This document shows positions 1-10,290 of a stretch of DNA of 64,000 bases, piece after piece. Position numbers and translations under genes: made by a program. The DNA is taken from the NCBI RefSeq assembly GCF_963678635.1, contig NC_087063.1:16623006-16687005 (forward strand). The letters are read 5' to 3'. Position 1 is the first letter of the stretch. The number at the start of each line of letters is the position of its first letter. Below the pieces are notes generated by a model. That model was not told the origin of the DNA. It was given only the letters and a program-made list of their open reading frames with translations, and did not search any database. Source of the DNA: Symsagittifera roscoffensis. Its lineage: Eukaryota > Xenacoelomorpha > Acoela > Convolutidae.

Positions 1-2839
1 AGCACTCTGGAAATCGGTGGAAACTTGGAGCTTGATTATGGGCAATAACCCTTTCGATGTTATGATTGAGGATTGGTCGTTCGAGATTGCGCAACTTACA
101 TCCAACGGAACGGGATTAATGTCTGCATGATTCGAACTTGCGTTTGGTATATTCTTGCTGAATGATTTTCGATCAGCGTTTGTGCTCGCTTTATCCGGCT
201 CTGCATTAGATCTTGGTTGACCAGCGTTGGGTCGTGTATGGCTATCATTTTTGTCCGGATTTCGACTAGGAAAAACACGTTCAGCCTCATGGAGAAGTAC
301 ACTATGGGTGCTAGTGCAACCTGGTTTGGTGCATTTCTTTGCTCTGGGACATTGCCGGAATGAGTGGTTCCCTTGTAAGCAGGAGAAGCACAATTTGTTT
401 TCCGCAGAGAATTTCGCACGTTGTGTTGGAGTTTTCTCCTTAAACACGGAACACTTCCACAAGGCATGTTTCCCCTTGCAGAGGATACAAGAAGGATATT
501 CAAAATTTTTCTCAACTGTACTTGTCGAGGCAAAAACTCTCGTTACAGCTTTAGTTTTGGATGGCTCTTCGACTTTGGGCTTTCCAGGCATATTTTTCAT
601 TTGCTCATGAGCTTCTGCTTTATCTTTTAACCAATTGTTAAAGTCAATTAGGTTGGGGCGTGACCAATTTCGTTTCACGACAAAAAGTGACCACGATTTT
701 CTCATGTTTGGTGGAATTTTCGAAAGAGCTTGATTTAACAAAGAGACGCTTTTCAAATCTTCTTCATAATCAAGAGACCTAAAGACAGCCACTAGACTTG
801 AAATGGTCATCGAGAAGCTAATGATGTTCTCAGAGTTGTGCATTCGAAGCTGCGGGAAACTGGACAATTTATCAAGGCGGGCCGTAATTACGTTTTGTGG
901 CTGGCCAAATTTTCTTTCCAGAGTTTTCAGAGCATCCTTATACATTCTTCCACTGTATGCGAACTCTGCTATGGCTGACTTAGCTTTTCCCGTGACTAAT
1001 GTTTTTAAATAAGTTAACTTCACATCATCGCTTAGGGACGCTGCGTCTACAGTACTGCAGAATTGGCCAAACCATTCGTGCCATTGGAGCGGGTTGCCAT
1101 CGTACTGGGCCAGCTTCCATTCTGGAAGGGGATCCTTCTTTGAGACTGACAGAGCTTGGAATAAGTCATTCAGTGTCACGGCTTGCGGTTGGGGAGCTCG
1201 TTGCAACGACGGCAATGTGTTGCTAGGATCAGCTGCAAGAGGTTGCTGCTGATATATGTAAGTGTTTTCAGCTGATGCGTCGTGATTGGGAAACCCATAG
1301 TAAACGGTACCACCACTTGATACGTGCGGGAATTGTTGCTGAGATATTGGCGTTACGGATGAAAAAACACCAACCGATGGGTTTGTGTTACCATCACTTG
1401 TTACCCCAGCGATACATTGGGCGGCTGCGTGTGTCCACTGGGACATTAGTGGCACATTGGGCTGACTAATAACGGCAGACTGTCCGCTAAACGGATTGTT
1501 CACTGACGCAGGGTTGCTATACATGTTATGTGATAGCAAGTTTTGATTTCTGCAGATTAAATTTGCAAGTGGTTGTGACAAAATGGCATGGGTGTTGTAT
1601 CCGGAGTATTGATTGGAGATGGCGGGCATGTTTCCAACAACTCGGGAATCGTTATTAAAGTTGTTGACGGGGATATATTGAATGGAAGACGAAGGATGAT
1701 GTACAGAGAAGTAACAGCATACCGGAGTATTGGTAGCTGCTGTTCCAGCTGGATTAAAAAATGATGATGTATTGTTTTCGCAAAGTGTAGCGTTATTGGA
1801 AATAAGCAACGACTGCGTTTCGTGCTCAGGATTAGTGGATACAGCGTGCTTGATTCCATCGCCATCGCTGAAGGAGACGGTTGGTTGATAGGGATAACAT
1901 TGTTGATCACAATCAAAAGTCTGATTCGGCAACGATCGCCAAGGTGGAGCTTCCGCTGTGGACACATTTCTGTGTTGATGCGAACCACTTTCTATATTTA
2001 TACAGTTTTCAAACTTTGAAGAAGACGGAACTACCTTGGTTTTCTAATGCATGATCAACCCAATCGTTTACCCTGTCAGAACGACGATCAACCGAAGACG
2101 CCAGCTCGAAATGCTGATCTATTTCAGACTCTTCGAGGTATTCAGTTTCAACCATTTTTGCTTCAGCTACTTTAATACGATTTTCTTCGCTTAATCGTTC
2201 CATTTCAAGCCGACTTTTTTCGATTCGTAAGCGATGTTCTTGCTCTTTACGGTCAATTTCAAATTTAATTTCTTGTTGTTTTCGTTCCATCTCAATCAGA
2301 TGCTGTTGCTCTTCGATGATGGCTTCCTGTTGTTTCAGTCTTAAGGTTGCTTCATGTTCTTTTTCCAACTCTTCTCGCTTCATCTTCGCTAGGAGCAGTT
2401 CTTTGCGGCGCTCACTGGGGGTCAATGATTTCATGGAGCTTTGCTTACTCGACCCGGATTTTGCCGATTTTGATGAAACTTTTGATCGACTAGTTTCACT
2501 GACGCAGGCCTCTGATGCTTGATTAGATTCCATATGAGCACGAGCCTTACCAGTTACTTCATCGTTAACTTTAACTATCCTATCCCACCATGCAGCCAAC
2601 TCCGTTAATAATTTGCTAGGTTTATCGGTTTTATTAGCTAATATCACAAGTTCATCATTTTTTGCTAATGCCTTTTCGAGAATACTCTTGCATGATTCAA
2701 TTAAGGCGTTTATTTTTGTTTTCCGATTTGTTCCCTCTAAACTCTCAGTTACGCGACTGTGAACTACGGAAAGCTCATTTTCTAGTGATGTTCGACCATT
2801 CATCAATCGTCGATATTTTAACTCAATTTGTTCTGTCAT
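1..2839 (-). pseudogene. gag: BEL/Pao retrotransposon gag (5' part), frameshifted, runs off the window
   Basis: Read on the minus strand from an ATG at 2839. The first 276 residues form a charged Glu/Lys/Arg-rich coiled coil, usual for BEL/Pao Gag N-termini. This frame stops at 2009, and the coding sense continues one frame over from about 2025. That frame has a Gln/Asn/Ser/Pro-rich stretch, then a Pao-type Gag core near 1130-700 (LPEWKLAQYDGNPLQWHEWF). Two zinc knuckles follow at about 520-340: Cys-x2-Cys-x3-His-x4-Cys and Cys-x2-Cys-x4-His-x4-Cys. The last visible residues (LLPIIKLQVS) look like the entry to the Pao aspartic protease, so pol lies left of base 1. One indel near 2010-2030 separates the two frames and no other stop was seen. 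It is either a decayed copy or a single sequencing indel. The downstream LTR is outside the window and the upstream LTR was not located. Confidence 0.85.
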
Positions 2840-3098
2840 TTTGATTACTTTTGAACTTGTTCACTTCTACTCAACCACTCAACTGCTCATTTTGAGAGAA
2901 AAAAGGGAATAATTAATTTAAGACCTTAATTTTAGTATCAATAAATTACATTATGACTCATTAAGCAATATCACACATTAGAGAAGCCCTTCATTTAATT
3001 CGTAGTTGCTGCTCAGCATTTCTTCTGTTTTGATTCGCTTGCCGCTTGCGTTTTCCTGGCTCAAGAGTATTTTTCTTTGAAATAATATACTTCAAATT
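2840..3098. other. Gap right of the Pao gag; LTR/leader not resolved
   Basis: This should hold the leader and perhaps the 5' LTR of the minus-strand Pao element, but there is no second copy in the window to define LTR ends. The sequence is AT-rich and no ORF is supported. Confidence 0.3.
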
Positions 3099-3602
3099 CT
3101 AGCTATAACGCCTAAGGATCGTAAACGTTTTCAGTTCTAGAGAGGGAACCTGGTGTAGTTCTAAGTACTTTTGCCCTAACTCAGTGAGGTTCTGCTTCCC
3201 TCTAGATATCAGGTCTGTTACTATATTAATAACTAATATACCTGACTCTTTCAACTTACTATATATATCTTCCGTGCCTACACGTTTACAGTAAACGATT
3301 GCATAAATATTGCGTTTATAGTTTAAAAGAATCTTCTTAAGCTGGTTAGCTGTTAGTGCGTTAAAGTTATTACTACGGTGTTGACTAATAGAGTTATTAA
3401 CGGCGTCGTGCCAAATAACAATGTCGTTTCGGTTCAAGAGATAGTGATCAAGTTGATACTGACAAGTTTTACGGACGTTCACTGCGTTATGATTGAAACT
3501 TAACCCGGGAATGGCTAAGCACGATTGAGATACACGCTTTTGCGAAGCGGGGGAAAGTATTTTCAAAGCGTGGTGCAGCGAGCTAGCAGCTAGTATGAAC
3601 AT
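3099..3602 (-). CDS. Orphan 167-residue ORF with a WHDAVNNSIS motif
   Basis: An uninterrupted minus-strand ORF starts at an ATG at 3602; a TAA sits immediately upstream in frame, so either the start is real or the gene is 5'-truncated. Visible landmarks are LAIPGLSFNHNAV near residues 30-42, DIVIWHDAVNNSIS near 60-73, an alternating hydrophobic segment IYAIVYCKRVGTEDIY, and SGILVINIVTDLISRGKQ. Short beta strands each followed by a polar turn (IVIWHD, AIVYCKR, ILVINIV) suggest an alpha/beta fold, possibly SGNH-hydrolase-like, but that rests on pattern only. It lies just upstream of the Pao gag on the same strand. It could be an element-borne ORF, a processed remnant or a host exon. Confidence 0.45.
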   Translation of the reverse strand: MFILAASSLHHALKILSPASQKRVSQSCLAIPGLSFNHNAVNVRKTCQYQLDHYLLNRNDIVIWHDAVNNSISQHRSNNFNALTANQLKKILLNYKRNIYAIVYCKRVGTEDIYSKLKESGILVINIVTDLISRGKQNLTELGQKYLELHQVPSLELKTFTILRRYS

Positions 3603-3779
3603 TTAGTGAATTAAATCAACTTAAGAGGGAGGGAATCAAGCAAACCGCGACCTGACCTCCCGCAACACCCTGAGCTAACAAGGTTGTCGCAAAAGGTAAG
3701 ACGATTTGCTTAATAATACGCTACGGGTCTCGACTACGGCTACTTTTATCCAATTGAACTAGTTTAGTTAGCTGCACCA

Positions 3780-4130
3780 CGTTTCAAGAATAAACACGGC
3801 GTTTTTTTCAGAATTTTTTTTTTCGAAAATTTCGGATTTTTTTTTTCCGAAAATTTTCCAAATTTTTTTTTTCGAATTTTTTTCCACGTTTTTAACCAAC
3901 GGTTCAATTTCCAACAATTACCTGATGCGTTTGCGAAATTTTGAATTTTTTTTTTAAAGTCCAAAACTTGGGGCAAAAAAATCGACTCGGTCGTTTAAAT
4001 TAAATTATTATGAAACTAAGCGCTTTGCTGAATAATTTGCAAAACTTTAAATTTTTGGAAAAAAAAATCAAAAATTTTCAATTTTTTTTTCAAAATTTTT
4101 GGCCTTTTTTTCGATACGGTGTTGAGCTTA
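3780..4130. repeat. Low-complexity A/T homopolymer tract
   Basis: Runs of 7-10 T or A alternate with short CGAAAATTT/CCGAAAATTT words. Open frames on the minus strand here (Lys/Phe-only peptides) are products of composition. The flanking 3603-3779 and 4131-4392 hold nothing I can name. Confidence 0.7.
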
Positions 4131-4392
4131 CAAACAAGGTGTTAGGATAACGTAATTAAGGTTTATGAGGCCGGTTTTTTCCTAAACCCACAGAAAATTT
4201 TCTGATCAGGTTTTGGTATCGAGAAAAATTGGGGGCTACGATTTTGCCATCAAAAAACCTCGTATCAGAATTTAAAGCATCAGATCAGCAAGTTAGCACA
4301 AATGGATAAAGTTTTGGTTTTTTTTTTAGTCTTACAAGTTTTGTAGAGGCGTTCACCGGTAGATTCCAAAAATCCACAGAAAAATTCGGGTC

Positions 4393-4640
4393 TTGAGAAA
4401 AAATGGGTGTCTACAATCCACACTCCAATGGATTTCCACAATCCACACTCCAAATGGATGTCCACAATATGGATGTCCAAACAAAAATGGATGTCCACAA
4501 TGGATGTCCACAGTCCACATCCCAAATGGATGTCCACAATCCACACTCCAAGGATGTCCAAAATATGGATGTCCACAATCCACACTCCAAATGGATGTCC
4601 ACAATCCACACTCCAAATGGATGTTCACTAGTATTTTTCT
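4393..4640. repeat. Minisatellite 1 (GGATGTCCACAATCCACACTCC unit)
   Basis: About eight imperfect tandem copies of a 20-27-bp unit around GGATGTCCACAATCCACAC. All frames on both strands stay open because the unit lacks stop codons, so the several overlapping ORFs here are not genes. Confidence 0.85.
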
Positions 4641-4755
4641 CACCCGGGGATTTTAGAAGAGCGACAACTGAAGTTCTGTTTTTGCCAGGTAAGTGTAGCT
4701 CACTCCAATTTTGACAAGGCAATTCAAATTTCGAGACTCATTTGGCCAAACGTTC

Positions 4756-4893
4756 GTTTTGATATCGTGTCCGGAATATCGTCCTGAATATCCTCTGGAA
4801 TATTGTCCGGAATCCTGTCCTCTGGAATATCGTCCGGAATACTGTCCTCTGGAATATCGTCCGGAATACTGTCCTCTGGAATATCGTCCAGAA
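4756..4893. repeat. Minisatellite 2 (CTGGAATATCGTCCGGAATA unit)
   Basis: Four to five copies of a 27-bp unit, CTGGAATATCGTCCGGAATA followed by CTGTCCT, with the rightmost copies nearly identical. The period is a multiple of three, so both strands read as repeated peptides; these are artefacts. Confidence 0.85.
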
Positions 4894-5392
4894 TACGGGT
4901 CCGGGTCGGCGGACCAAAATGTGCCGCACTCTCGTATCCTGTAAGATCTACAAAATACTGCTTCAAAATCTGTAATTTATCGGCAACTTAACAGATAATA
5001 TGAAAAGTAAATAATATACGACAACAATGAGTTTAACATTTTCGGTAAGCATTTTAGCAATACGGTTTCCAAAATAATCTCAAAAATCTATAAACATTTT
5101 GATGGCAAACTGACCTTAATCGGACAAACCAGTAGTTTTCAAGGCCTTTTGTCTAAGAAAATCTAATTTTAGCTTTTTCACTTTCGCGCCATAATGACGC
5201 CATTAATTTAAGATTTATTTAAGCGCGAACAATGGCCTCAAAGGGTAATAATAAAGGATTTTGATATGGGGGGTGATTTCATGATACAACCGTATTGCTA
5301 TCTCCAGAAAAAAATAGTCTAAAATTTGCTTGTGAGACTAATTTACATGAAGGGATAAAAAAGACTTCATTTTTTTAGGTAATCATACCATG
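4894..5392. other. Intronic sequence without a recognised feature
   Basis: AT-rich sequence left of the foldback repeat. No supported ORF, splice pair or repeat copy was found. Confidence 0.4.
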
Positions 5393-5995
5393 GGCGGATC
5401 ATGGATGATTGCCTCGAGGGGGGAGGGTGTATTTTCAAAAAATCAAATTTTTGGGGACCTTTTTTTAGGTCGATTAAGTTAATCTTTGGAGATATCTTAA
5501 AGCACCATAAGACACTATTTTAACAAAATATCTTGCGGCGGATGCTGTTTAGGTAAAAAAAAACATGCCAAAAAGCCAATTTTGGGACTTTTTTTGAAGG
5601 TTGTGACCGAAAAATTTTGCTTCCAAAGGCGCCTTTTGAAAAATTGAGGGGTAGACAGTTGAAAATGGATGTCTTAAAATAGTAACAAAACGTGAAGGGG
5701 TCAAATCTAAAGCTTTTGGCGCCATTGCAGACTAAATTTAAGGGGAGCGTGCGCGCCGAAAAACCGCAATTTTTGGTCAATTTTTTCCAAAAAGTCCCAA
5801 AAACGGCATTTTTGACCTAATTTGTTTTTTCAAAAGTTTTCCGGCGGCGTAAAAATTTTTGTCAAAATAGGGTCTCTATACTTTTCTGGGAAAGCTCGGA
5901 AAATCAATTTGGTCAACCTAAAAAAATGTCGGCCAAATTTTTGAAGTTTTTTGAAAATCAACCACCCCCTCGAGAGAATCCTTGGAAACGCTCTT
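5393..5995. repeat. Foldback copy of the GCGGAT..CTCGAGGG repeat family
   Basis: The left arm (GGCGGATCATGG...CCTCGAGGGGGG) and the reverse complement of the right arm (CCAAGGATTCTCTCGAGGGGG) align over roughly 290 bp, sharing GACTTTTT, GACC(G/A)AAAAATT and a GGCGCC region. It is therefore a large imperfect inverted repeat. Single-arm relatives occur at 54178-54560 and 55035-55466 (hAT-type ends). Confidence 0.6.
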
Positions 5996-6132
5996 GTTCA
6001 AATTTAAACAATACACCATGGATCGCCTCAGCTTTATGTTTCTAGATTGTCATTTTAAAATTTTTTCATAACTTTTTTCTTGATACGATTTTCATTTTGA
6101 TTTTGAAACGATTTTGTTTTCTTTTTTTTCAG

Positions 6133-6272
6133 GCGTTTGCGACACACCTGAAAACGTAGTAGACAACGAGGTCACAGGCGCCCAGTTTCTTTTGGATCTG
6201 GGGCTGCATGACCACATCCCTTTCTTCGTCCTCAAGAACAAAGACGGACACTACTACTGCTTCCAAAGATAC
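6133..6272 (+). CDS. Exon A1 of the modular gene
   Basis: Acceptor ...TTTTTTTTCAG, donor GTGAGT. It enters in phase 1 (two bases complete a codon) and leaves in phase 0. It encodes VCDTPENVVDNEVTG... then FFVLKNKDGHYYCFQRY, with the A-module cysteines at both ends and the Asp-Gly turn before the second. Because it enters in phase 1, a B exon must exist upstream, outside the window or hidden behind the Pao insertion. Confidence 0.8.
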
Positions 6273-6498
6273 GTGAGTGGAAGACATTACTAGCAGCTAA
6301 TCAGAAAACAGTTATCATAAGGATGAATTTGAGTCAGTGTTTTCTTACATACATATGTATTAAGCCCTGCCACAAAAATATCGGGATCATGTTAACTATT
6401 TCCCCCCTATTGCAATGGGGGGGGGGGGATAGTTAACAAGGTTTGGATGAAATTTATTGAAAAAACGGAATGCGAATTAAAATAACGTCAACCAATAG
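6273..6498 (+). other. Start of the 19.4-kb intron, with a G-run
   Basis: It contains ..CCCCTATTGCAATGGGGGGGGGGGGATAGTTAAC at 6405-6440. A similar G-run plus GATAGTTAAC lies right of the element at about 25175-25230, so this is unexpanded host intron sequence that the LTR element interrupted. Confidence 0.5.
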
Positions 6499-6908
6499 TG
6501 AGTTATGACCTATGTGGTTAACTCATAGAGTAATTTCGGATAGGGTACACCGTCTGCTCGTCACGCTATCTTATTTTCGGCCGGATAGATTCGTGCAACT
6601 TCTTAGTCTAATACCGATCCTAATCTTACTCTTATACTTTCTAGTCTCAGGGTGTTTAACTAGTCTCTGCTAGGCTCAATAGATCTAGGGTATACTGGTT
6701 TGTTGCGGCTGCTGAAGTTCTCTTGGAGAGACAACTAATATCTAAGTTAAATTCAAATCTATCTGGTGCTGAAAATACAAGTAATTTCAGCAAATACAAA
6801 TAAGTGGGTTGTTAGTTAGATGGATCATGATTGGTTAATATTAAATACTTTACAGTGGTGAAATATCTAATTTATCCAATCATAAAATGTAATTTGGATC
6901 AGGTTCCA
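6499..6908 (-). repeat. 3' LTR of the giant element
   Basis: Plus-strand ends are TGAGTTATGACC...CAGGTTCCA. It matches 24685-25094 throughout with about eight substitutions. Confidence 0.9.
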
Positions 6909-8480
6909 CCCATCCGGGTTTTACAGAGTTTTTTAGAATTATCTTTCTGCAATTCAAAGGATGGATGATGAACGTTGGTATTGGGCGAACATCGTATTCT
7001 TGTCCGGTTCCTCTTGTTAGAGAAGTTCCAGGACGCTGGAGTTTGGGGCATTAATCGTTGTGTCTTCTTGTGACAACGACTGTGTTTCCCAACGAAATCA
7101 ATCTGATTTCAAAATGGTTTGCTATGATGGGTTTTTCTGTATTATGTAGAGAACTTGTTTTGTGTTCAACCTCGTCTGGGAATGGCGTGGAGATTGTGCG
7201 TGGAGGGGATGCCTTGTAACTCGGATCTGTACGTATACTTGAACATCGAGGTGGTCATTGGTCTAGTTCAATGAAGTCCTTTTCTGCGAAGTCAAGTCGT
7301 ACTCTAAATCCTTTGAGTTGTGATTGTGGACGGCATATCGGTTGTGGTTAGCCATTCTTGTTCGAGTGTAGTGGGGTCATTTTGTCTTTGGACGTTCGTC
7401 TTTGTTGTTGTGTGCTGATCTATATACTGCAAGGTATAATTTAGTTTTTTAATTATGATTTTAGTTAGTTGTTTTCACAAAAGCATTTTGTTTTAGTTCG
7501 GTTATTTTGAAGAGTTACTCACCCTTGAGTACCTCTTATTAAAAATAGAAGTGTGGTCACAAAGCGTGGATGTAGCACGGTGGGTTAGGCCGGCTATAGA
7601 GCATGCTCAGGACGTCCTCTCTGGTGGGTTAGGCCAGGAGTGGGAGTATGATTTCGTGCGGTTTCTGTGAGAGGTCCTGTTATGTGATAACGTTTTATGT
7701 TGGGTTTATGTTGGTCTTTCTTATGTTCCTTTGGTTGTGTCCTTTTTTCAAAAATCAAATTGTTTTTGTTATGGGTTTGTCTTTCGACTTTTTTGTGTTT
7801 TATTTTTTCTTTCTTAGACTTTATAATAGTCTTCAAAAGAATAAATTATCCAGTTTTAAACTGGGTTAATCCGGTTTGGGTACCGTTGGTTTTCTTTTCT
7901 TAGTCATGCTGTTATTTTATGGTTTGTGGTGTTTAGTAAGCTGCGTTGGTTAGTTTGTTTTAGTATATAATTCCTTTCCAACCGGGTTAAAGGAAAGTTT
8001 GAAACTTGTTATCGTGTGTTAGAGTTGTTGAGTGTGAAAACTTGAAACTGAAATTCATTATTTAAACAATTCTTCGTGGGCGAGCCGTGCGACTTTTGAC
8101 AGAATTCTTGTGCGAGTGAATGAAAATATCAAAGGTTAGTACTGCATTTTTATTTTATTAATTTATTACATAGAATTTCAATTTTACTGCTAGTTTTGGG
8201 GGAAGTTATAAATTTTCATCATATTTAAATTTACTGCTTTATGGGGGAATAATTTATAAATTAATTTACTACATTTTGTATAAATTTTATCAGAATATTT
8301 TGTGAAAATATTAATGAAGTTTAGAATAAATTTAACAAGTTTTTATTTTTTATTTTTCTTTTCTGTTTTTTGCAGATGATCGTGGTATGAGGACTAAAGA
8401 TCTAAAAGAAACATGAGTAAAGAATGGTTAGTATTAATTTAAATTTATTAGTAAAGAGTATTTGAAATTATACATACCTG
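6909..8480 (-). other. 3' noncoding part of the giant element
   Basis: About 1.6 kb between the last ORF and the 3' LTR. It holds a direct repeat of GTGGGTTAGGCC at 7579 and 7623. The sequence bordering the LTR reads GGATGGG on the minus strand, a short purine tract that could serve as the plus-strand primer. No ORF is credible; open frames at 7594-7903 are compositional. Confidence 0.5.
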
Positions 8481-9491
8481 TTAATCTTCTGGGAAAAAAC
8501 CGTGGGGGAAGATGTCGTGTATCATGTCGGAATTTGTTAGTAACTTTGCTAGTATGCGAATGATGTTTTTAGTTTGAAGCAGTGGCCAAAGCAATTGAAG
8601 TGCTTTAATAGTTTTTAGTTCTTCGGTGCCAACTGCAAACTCATAAGGTGTGTTTTGAATGAGATTATATATTTTGTGATTGTATTTAGTATTATGAATA
8701 AATTCTAATATAGGGATTTCTATAGGTTGAATAAATTCATGTGGGATAAGGAAGGGTCTGGATTCTTCAGCATTAAAGGTCTTCGTGATGGGACAAAATA
8801 TATACATCTGTGTTATTGGGTCATAATTGCGGAGGATGCCGTGGAGGTTAGTATATTTGATGCAATAGGTGAAATTTAGAAAAAATTGTGAGGTGTACTT
8901 CGAGTTAAGAAACTGAAAACGATGGTGTGGTTGTCTTGATGGAGTATGTAGATCAAAATGACTTTGTATGAAGCGATAGTATGTATATGTGTGAGTTTGT
9001 TTAGTGCGTAACATGATGTCATGTGAACAGTGCAAATCGCGTTCATGTGGTGCAAGGAAGTGAAAGGTTAGTGAAAATAATTGAAATTTTTCTTTAAAAC
9101 TTTCGTAAGCTTGCATATCAGTTAGTGCTTCAGAAATGATGTGATCATATTTTCTATCAAAAATTTTGAGTGTGAATACATATGATGTTTTGATGAAGAA
9201 TTTTTCTGTTAGTTGTGGGTTAGTGAAGCGGTCGTCATCTAAAAATTGGTCTTGATTAGTTCGGATGATATTATGGTCGTAATATTCTAGCGTAAATTCG
9301 TTAGCTCGGGGTGCAGTGAATGTTTTTAGTGATTTTTTATATCCTATATAAGTAAATTGTCTAGGTGTTAGTGTTGCGGTGAGTCTATATAGCATATCTT
9401 TATGCTGTTCTATATCGCTATGAGTATTAGATAGTGGGAGACAAAGGGGATTAGTAAAATGATAATATGTTGTCCAATGAAGTGTAGGCAT
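8481..9491 (-). CDS. 336-residue accessory protein of the giant element, unknown function
   Basis: Intact ORF from ATG (MPTLHWTTYYHFTNPLCLPL) to the C-terminus HDIFPHGFFPED. It is rich in Phe, Tyr, His and Thr, has no clear membrane segment and only a few scattered cysteines (HCSH, FTYCIKY, FCPITK), and ends in a mostly helical segment (ELKTIKALQLLWPLLQ). The same frame stays open upstream to about 9793 without an ATG, overlapping the end of the preceding STP-rich ORF by about 170 bp. It could therefore be the 3' part of a longer frameshifted protein. I recognise no family. It lies in the place of a retroviral accessory gene, after env and before the 3' LTR. Confidence 0.6.
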   Translation of the reverse strand: MPTLHWTTYYHFTNPLCLPLSNTHSDIEQHKDMLYRLTATLTPRQFTYIGYKKSLKTFTAPRANEFTLEYYDHNIIRTNQDQFLDDDRFTNPQLTEKFFIKTSYVFTLKIFDRKYDHIISEALTDMQAYESFKEKFQLFSLTFHFLAPHERDLHCSHDIMLRTKQTHTYTYYRFIQSHFDLHTPSRQPHHRFQFLNSKYTSQFFLNFTYCIKYTNLHGILRNYDPITQMYIFCPITKTFNAEESRPFLIPHEFIQPIEIPILEFIHNTKYNHKIYNLIQNTPYEFAVGTEELKTIKALQLLWPLLQTKNIIRILAKLLTNSDMIHDIFPHGFFPED

Positions 9492-9624
9492 TAAAACATG
9501 TTCATCTACAAAACTACGTGTGTCGTTAGTGTCATTAGGTGTGTTTAAAGTATATTGTGGAAATGAAGGTAAGGTGATTGCTAGAAAATCTTTCGTGTTG
9601 GTGTGGTGTGGATGATTAATATAT

Positions 9625-10290
9625 TCACGGGCTGTTCCTGGTTTTGGTCGGGAATGGATGGTTTGGGAATTTTCTTTTAAAAGTGCGATAAGCTCGGTTA
9701 GTGCTATTTGATGATTCGGTGGATGTTGATGATTGTGCCAATGATGCAGTATAGGCTGAGGAGGGTGTAGGAGTAGGTGGGTTTGAGGATTCTATTGTGG
9801 ATGAAATTTGATTGATTGTGCGGGTGTTAGGGTGTATTAGCTGTTGTTGTAGGGTGATAAAATTATCAAGTTCCTGGGAAATTTGGGGAGTATCGGGAGA
9901 ATTAGATGATCGGTCGGAATGAAATGGAGAATAGGTTGGGGTTACTTGTGATGCATAAGAGGGAGTAGAAATGGGTGGGAGTGGATTATTTGTTGGGATT
10001 AGTTGAAAAGGGGGCTTTGAAAAAACTGAGGAGTTGGTTTGAAAATTATTGGATGGAGATGGTTCGGAGTCTGCAAATTCGTCAGGGGTTTCTATATTAG
10101 GGTTATTGAGTTGTGAAATGGGGTATAAAACTGAAATATCTGAATTAGTATCCGAATTCATGCTTGATGTTATATTACTAGTTGGAAAATCGGGTGGCGG
10201 GAAAGCAAAAAGTGGGATTATTGTGATTGGAGTGTTGAGGTTGGTTGGATGGGAATTTGAGCGGTGTAGGGATCCAAGTTGTCGGCTCAT
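9625..10290 (-). CDS. Ser/Thr/Pro/Asn-rich 221-residue ORF overlapping the env stop
   Basis: Starts MSRQLGSLHRSNSHPTN; its ATG overlaps the env stop as ATGA at 10290-10287, an arrangement that favours termination-reinitiation. The protein is low complexity (Ser, Thr, Pro, Asn, Gln), with a single patch of predicted helix, SQELDNFITLQQQL, and a basic C-terminus (TFKRKFPNHPFPTK). It could be a separate accessory or phosphoprotein-like product, or a C-terminal extension of Env after loss of frame. Function unknown. Confidence 0.5.
   Translation of the reverse strand: MSRQLGSLHRSNSHPTNLNTPITIIPLFAFPPPDFPTSNITSSMNSDTNSDISVLYPISQLNNPNIETPDEFADSEPSPSNNFQTNSSVFSKPPFQLIPTNNPLPPISTPSYASQVTPTYSPFHSDRSSNSPDTPQISQELDNFITLQQQLIHPNTRTINQISSTIESSNPPTPTPSSAYTASLAQSSTSTESSNSTNRAYRTFKRKFPNHPFPTKTRNSP

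Noticed and set aside
3764-3976. Lys/Phe-rich minus-strand ORF
   Set aside because: Produced by A/T homopolymers; no motif.
4280-4722. Overlapping ORFs on both strands with repeated peptides
   Set aside because: The minisatellite unit has no stop codon in any frame; the peptides are tandem-repeat artefacts without motifs.
4711-4991. ORFs with repeated Pro-Glu-Tyr or Ile-Pro-Asp-Asp peptides
   Set aside because: They arise from the 27-bp minisatellite whose period is a multiple of three.
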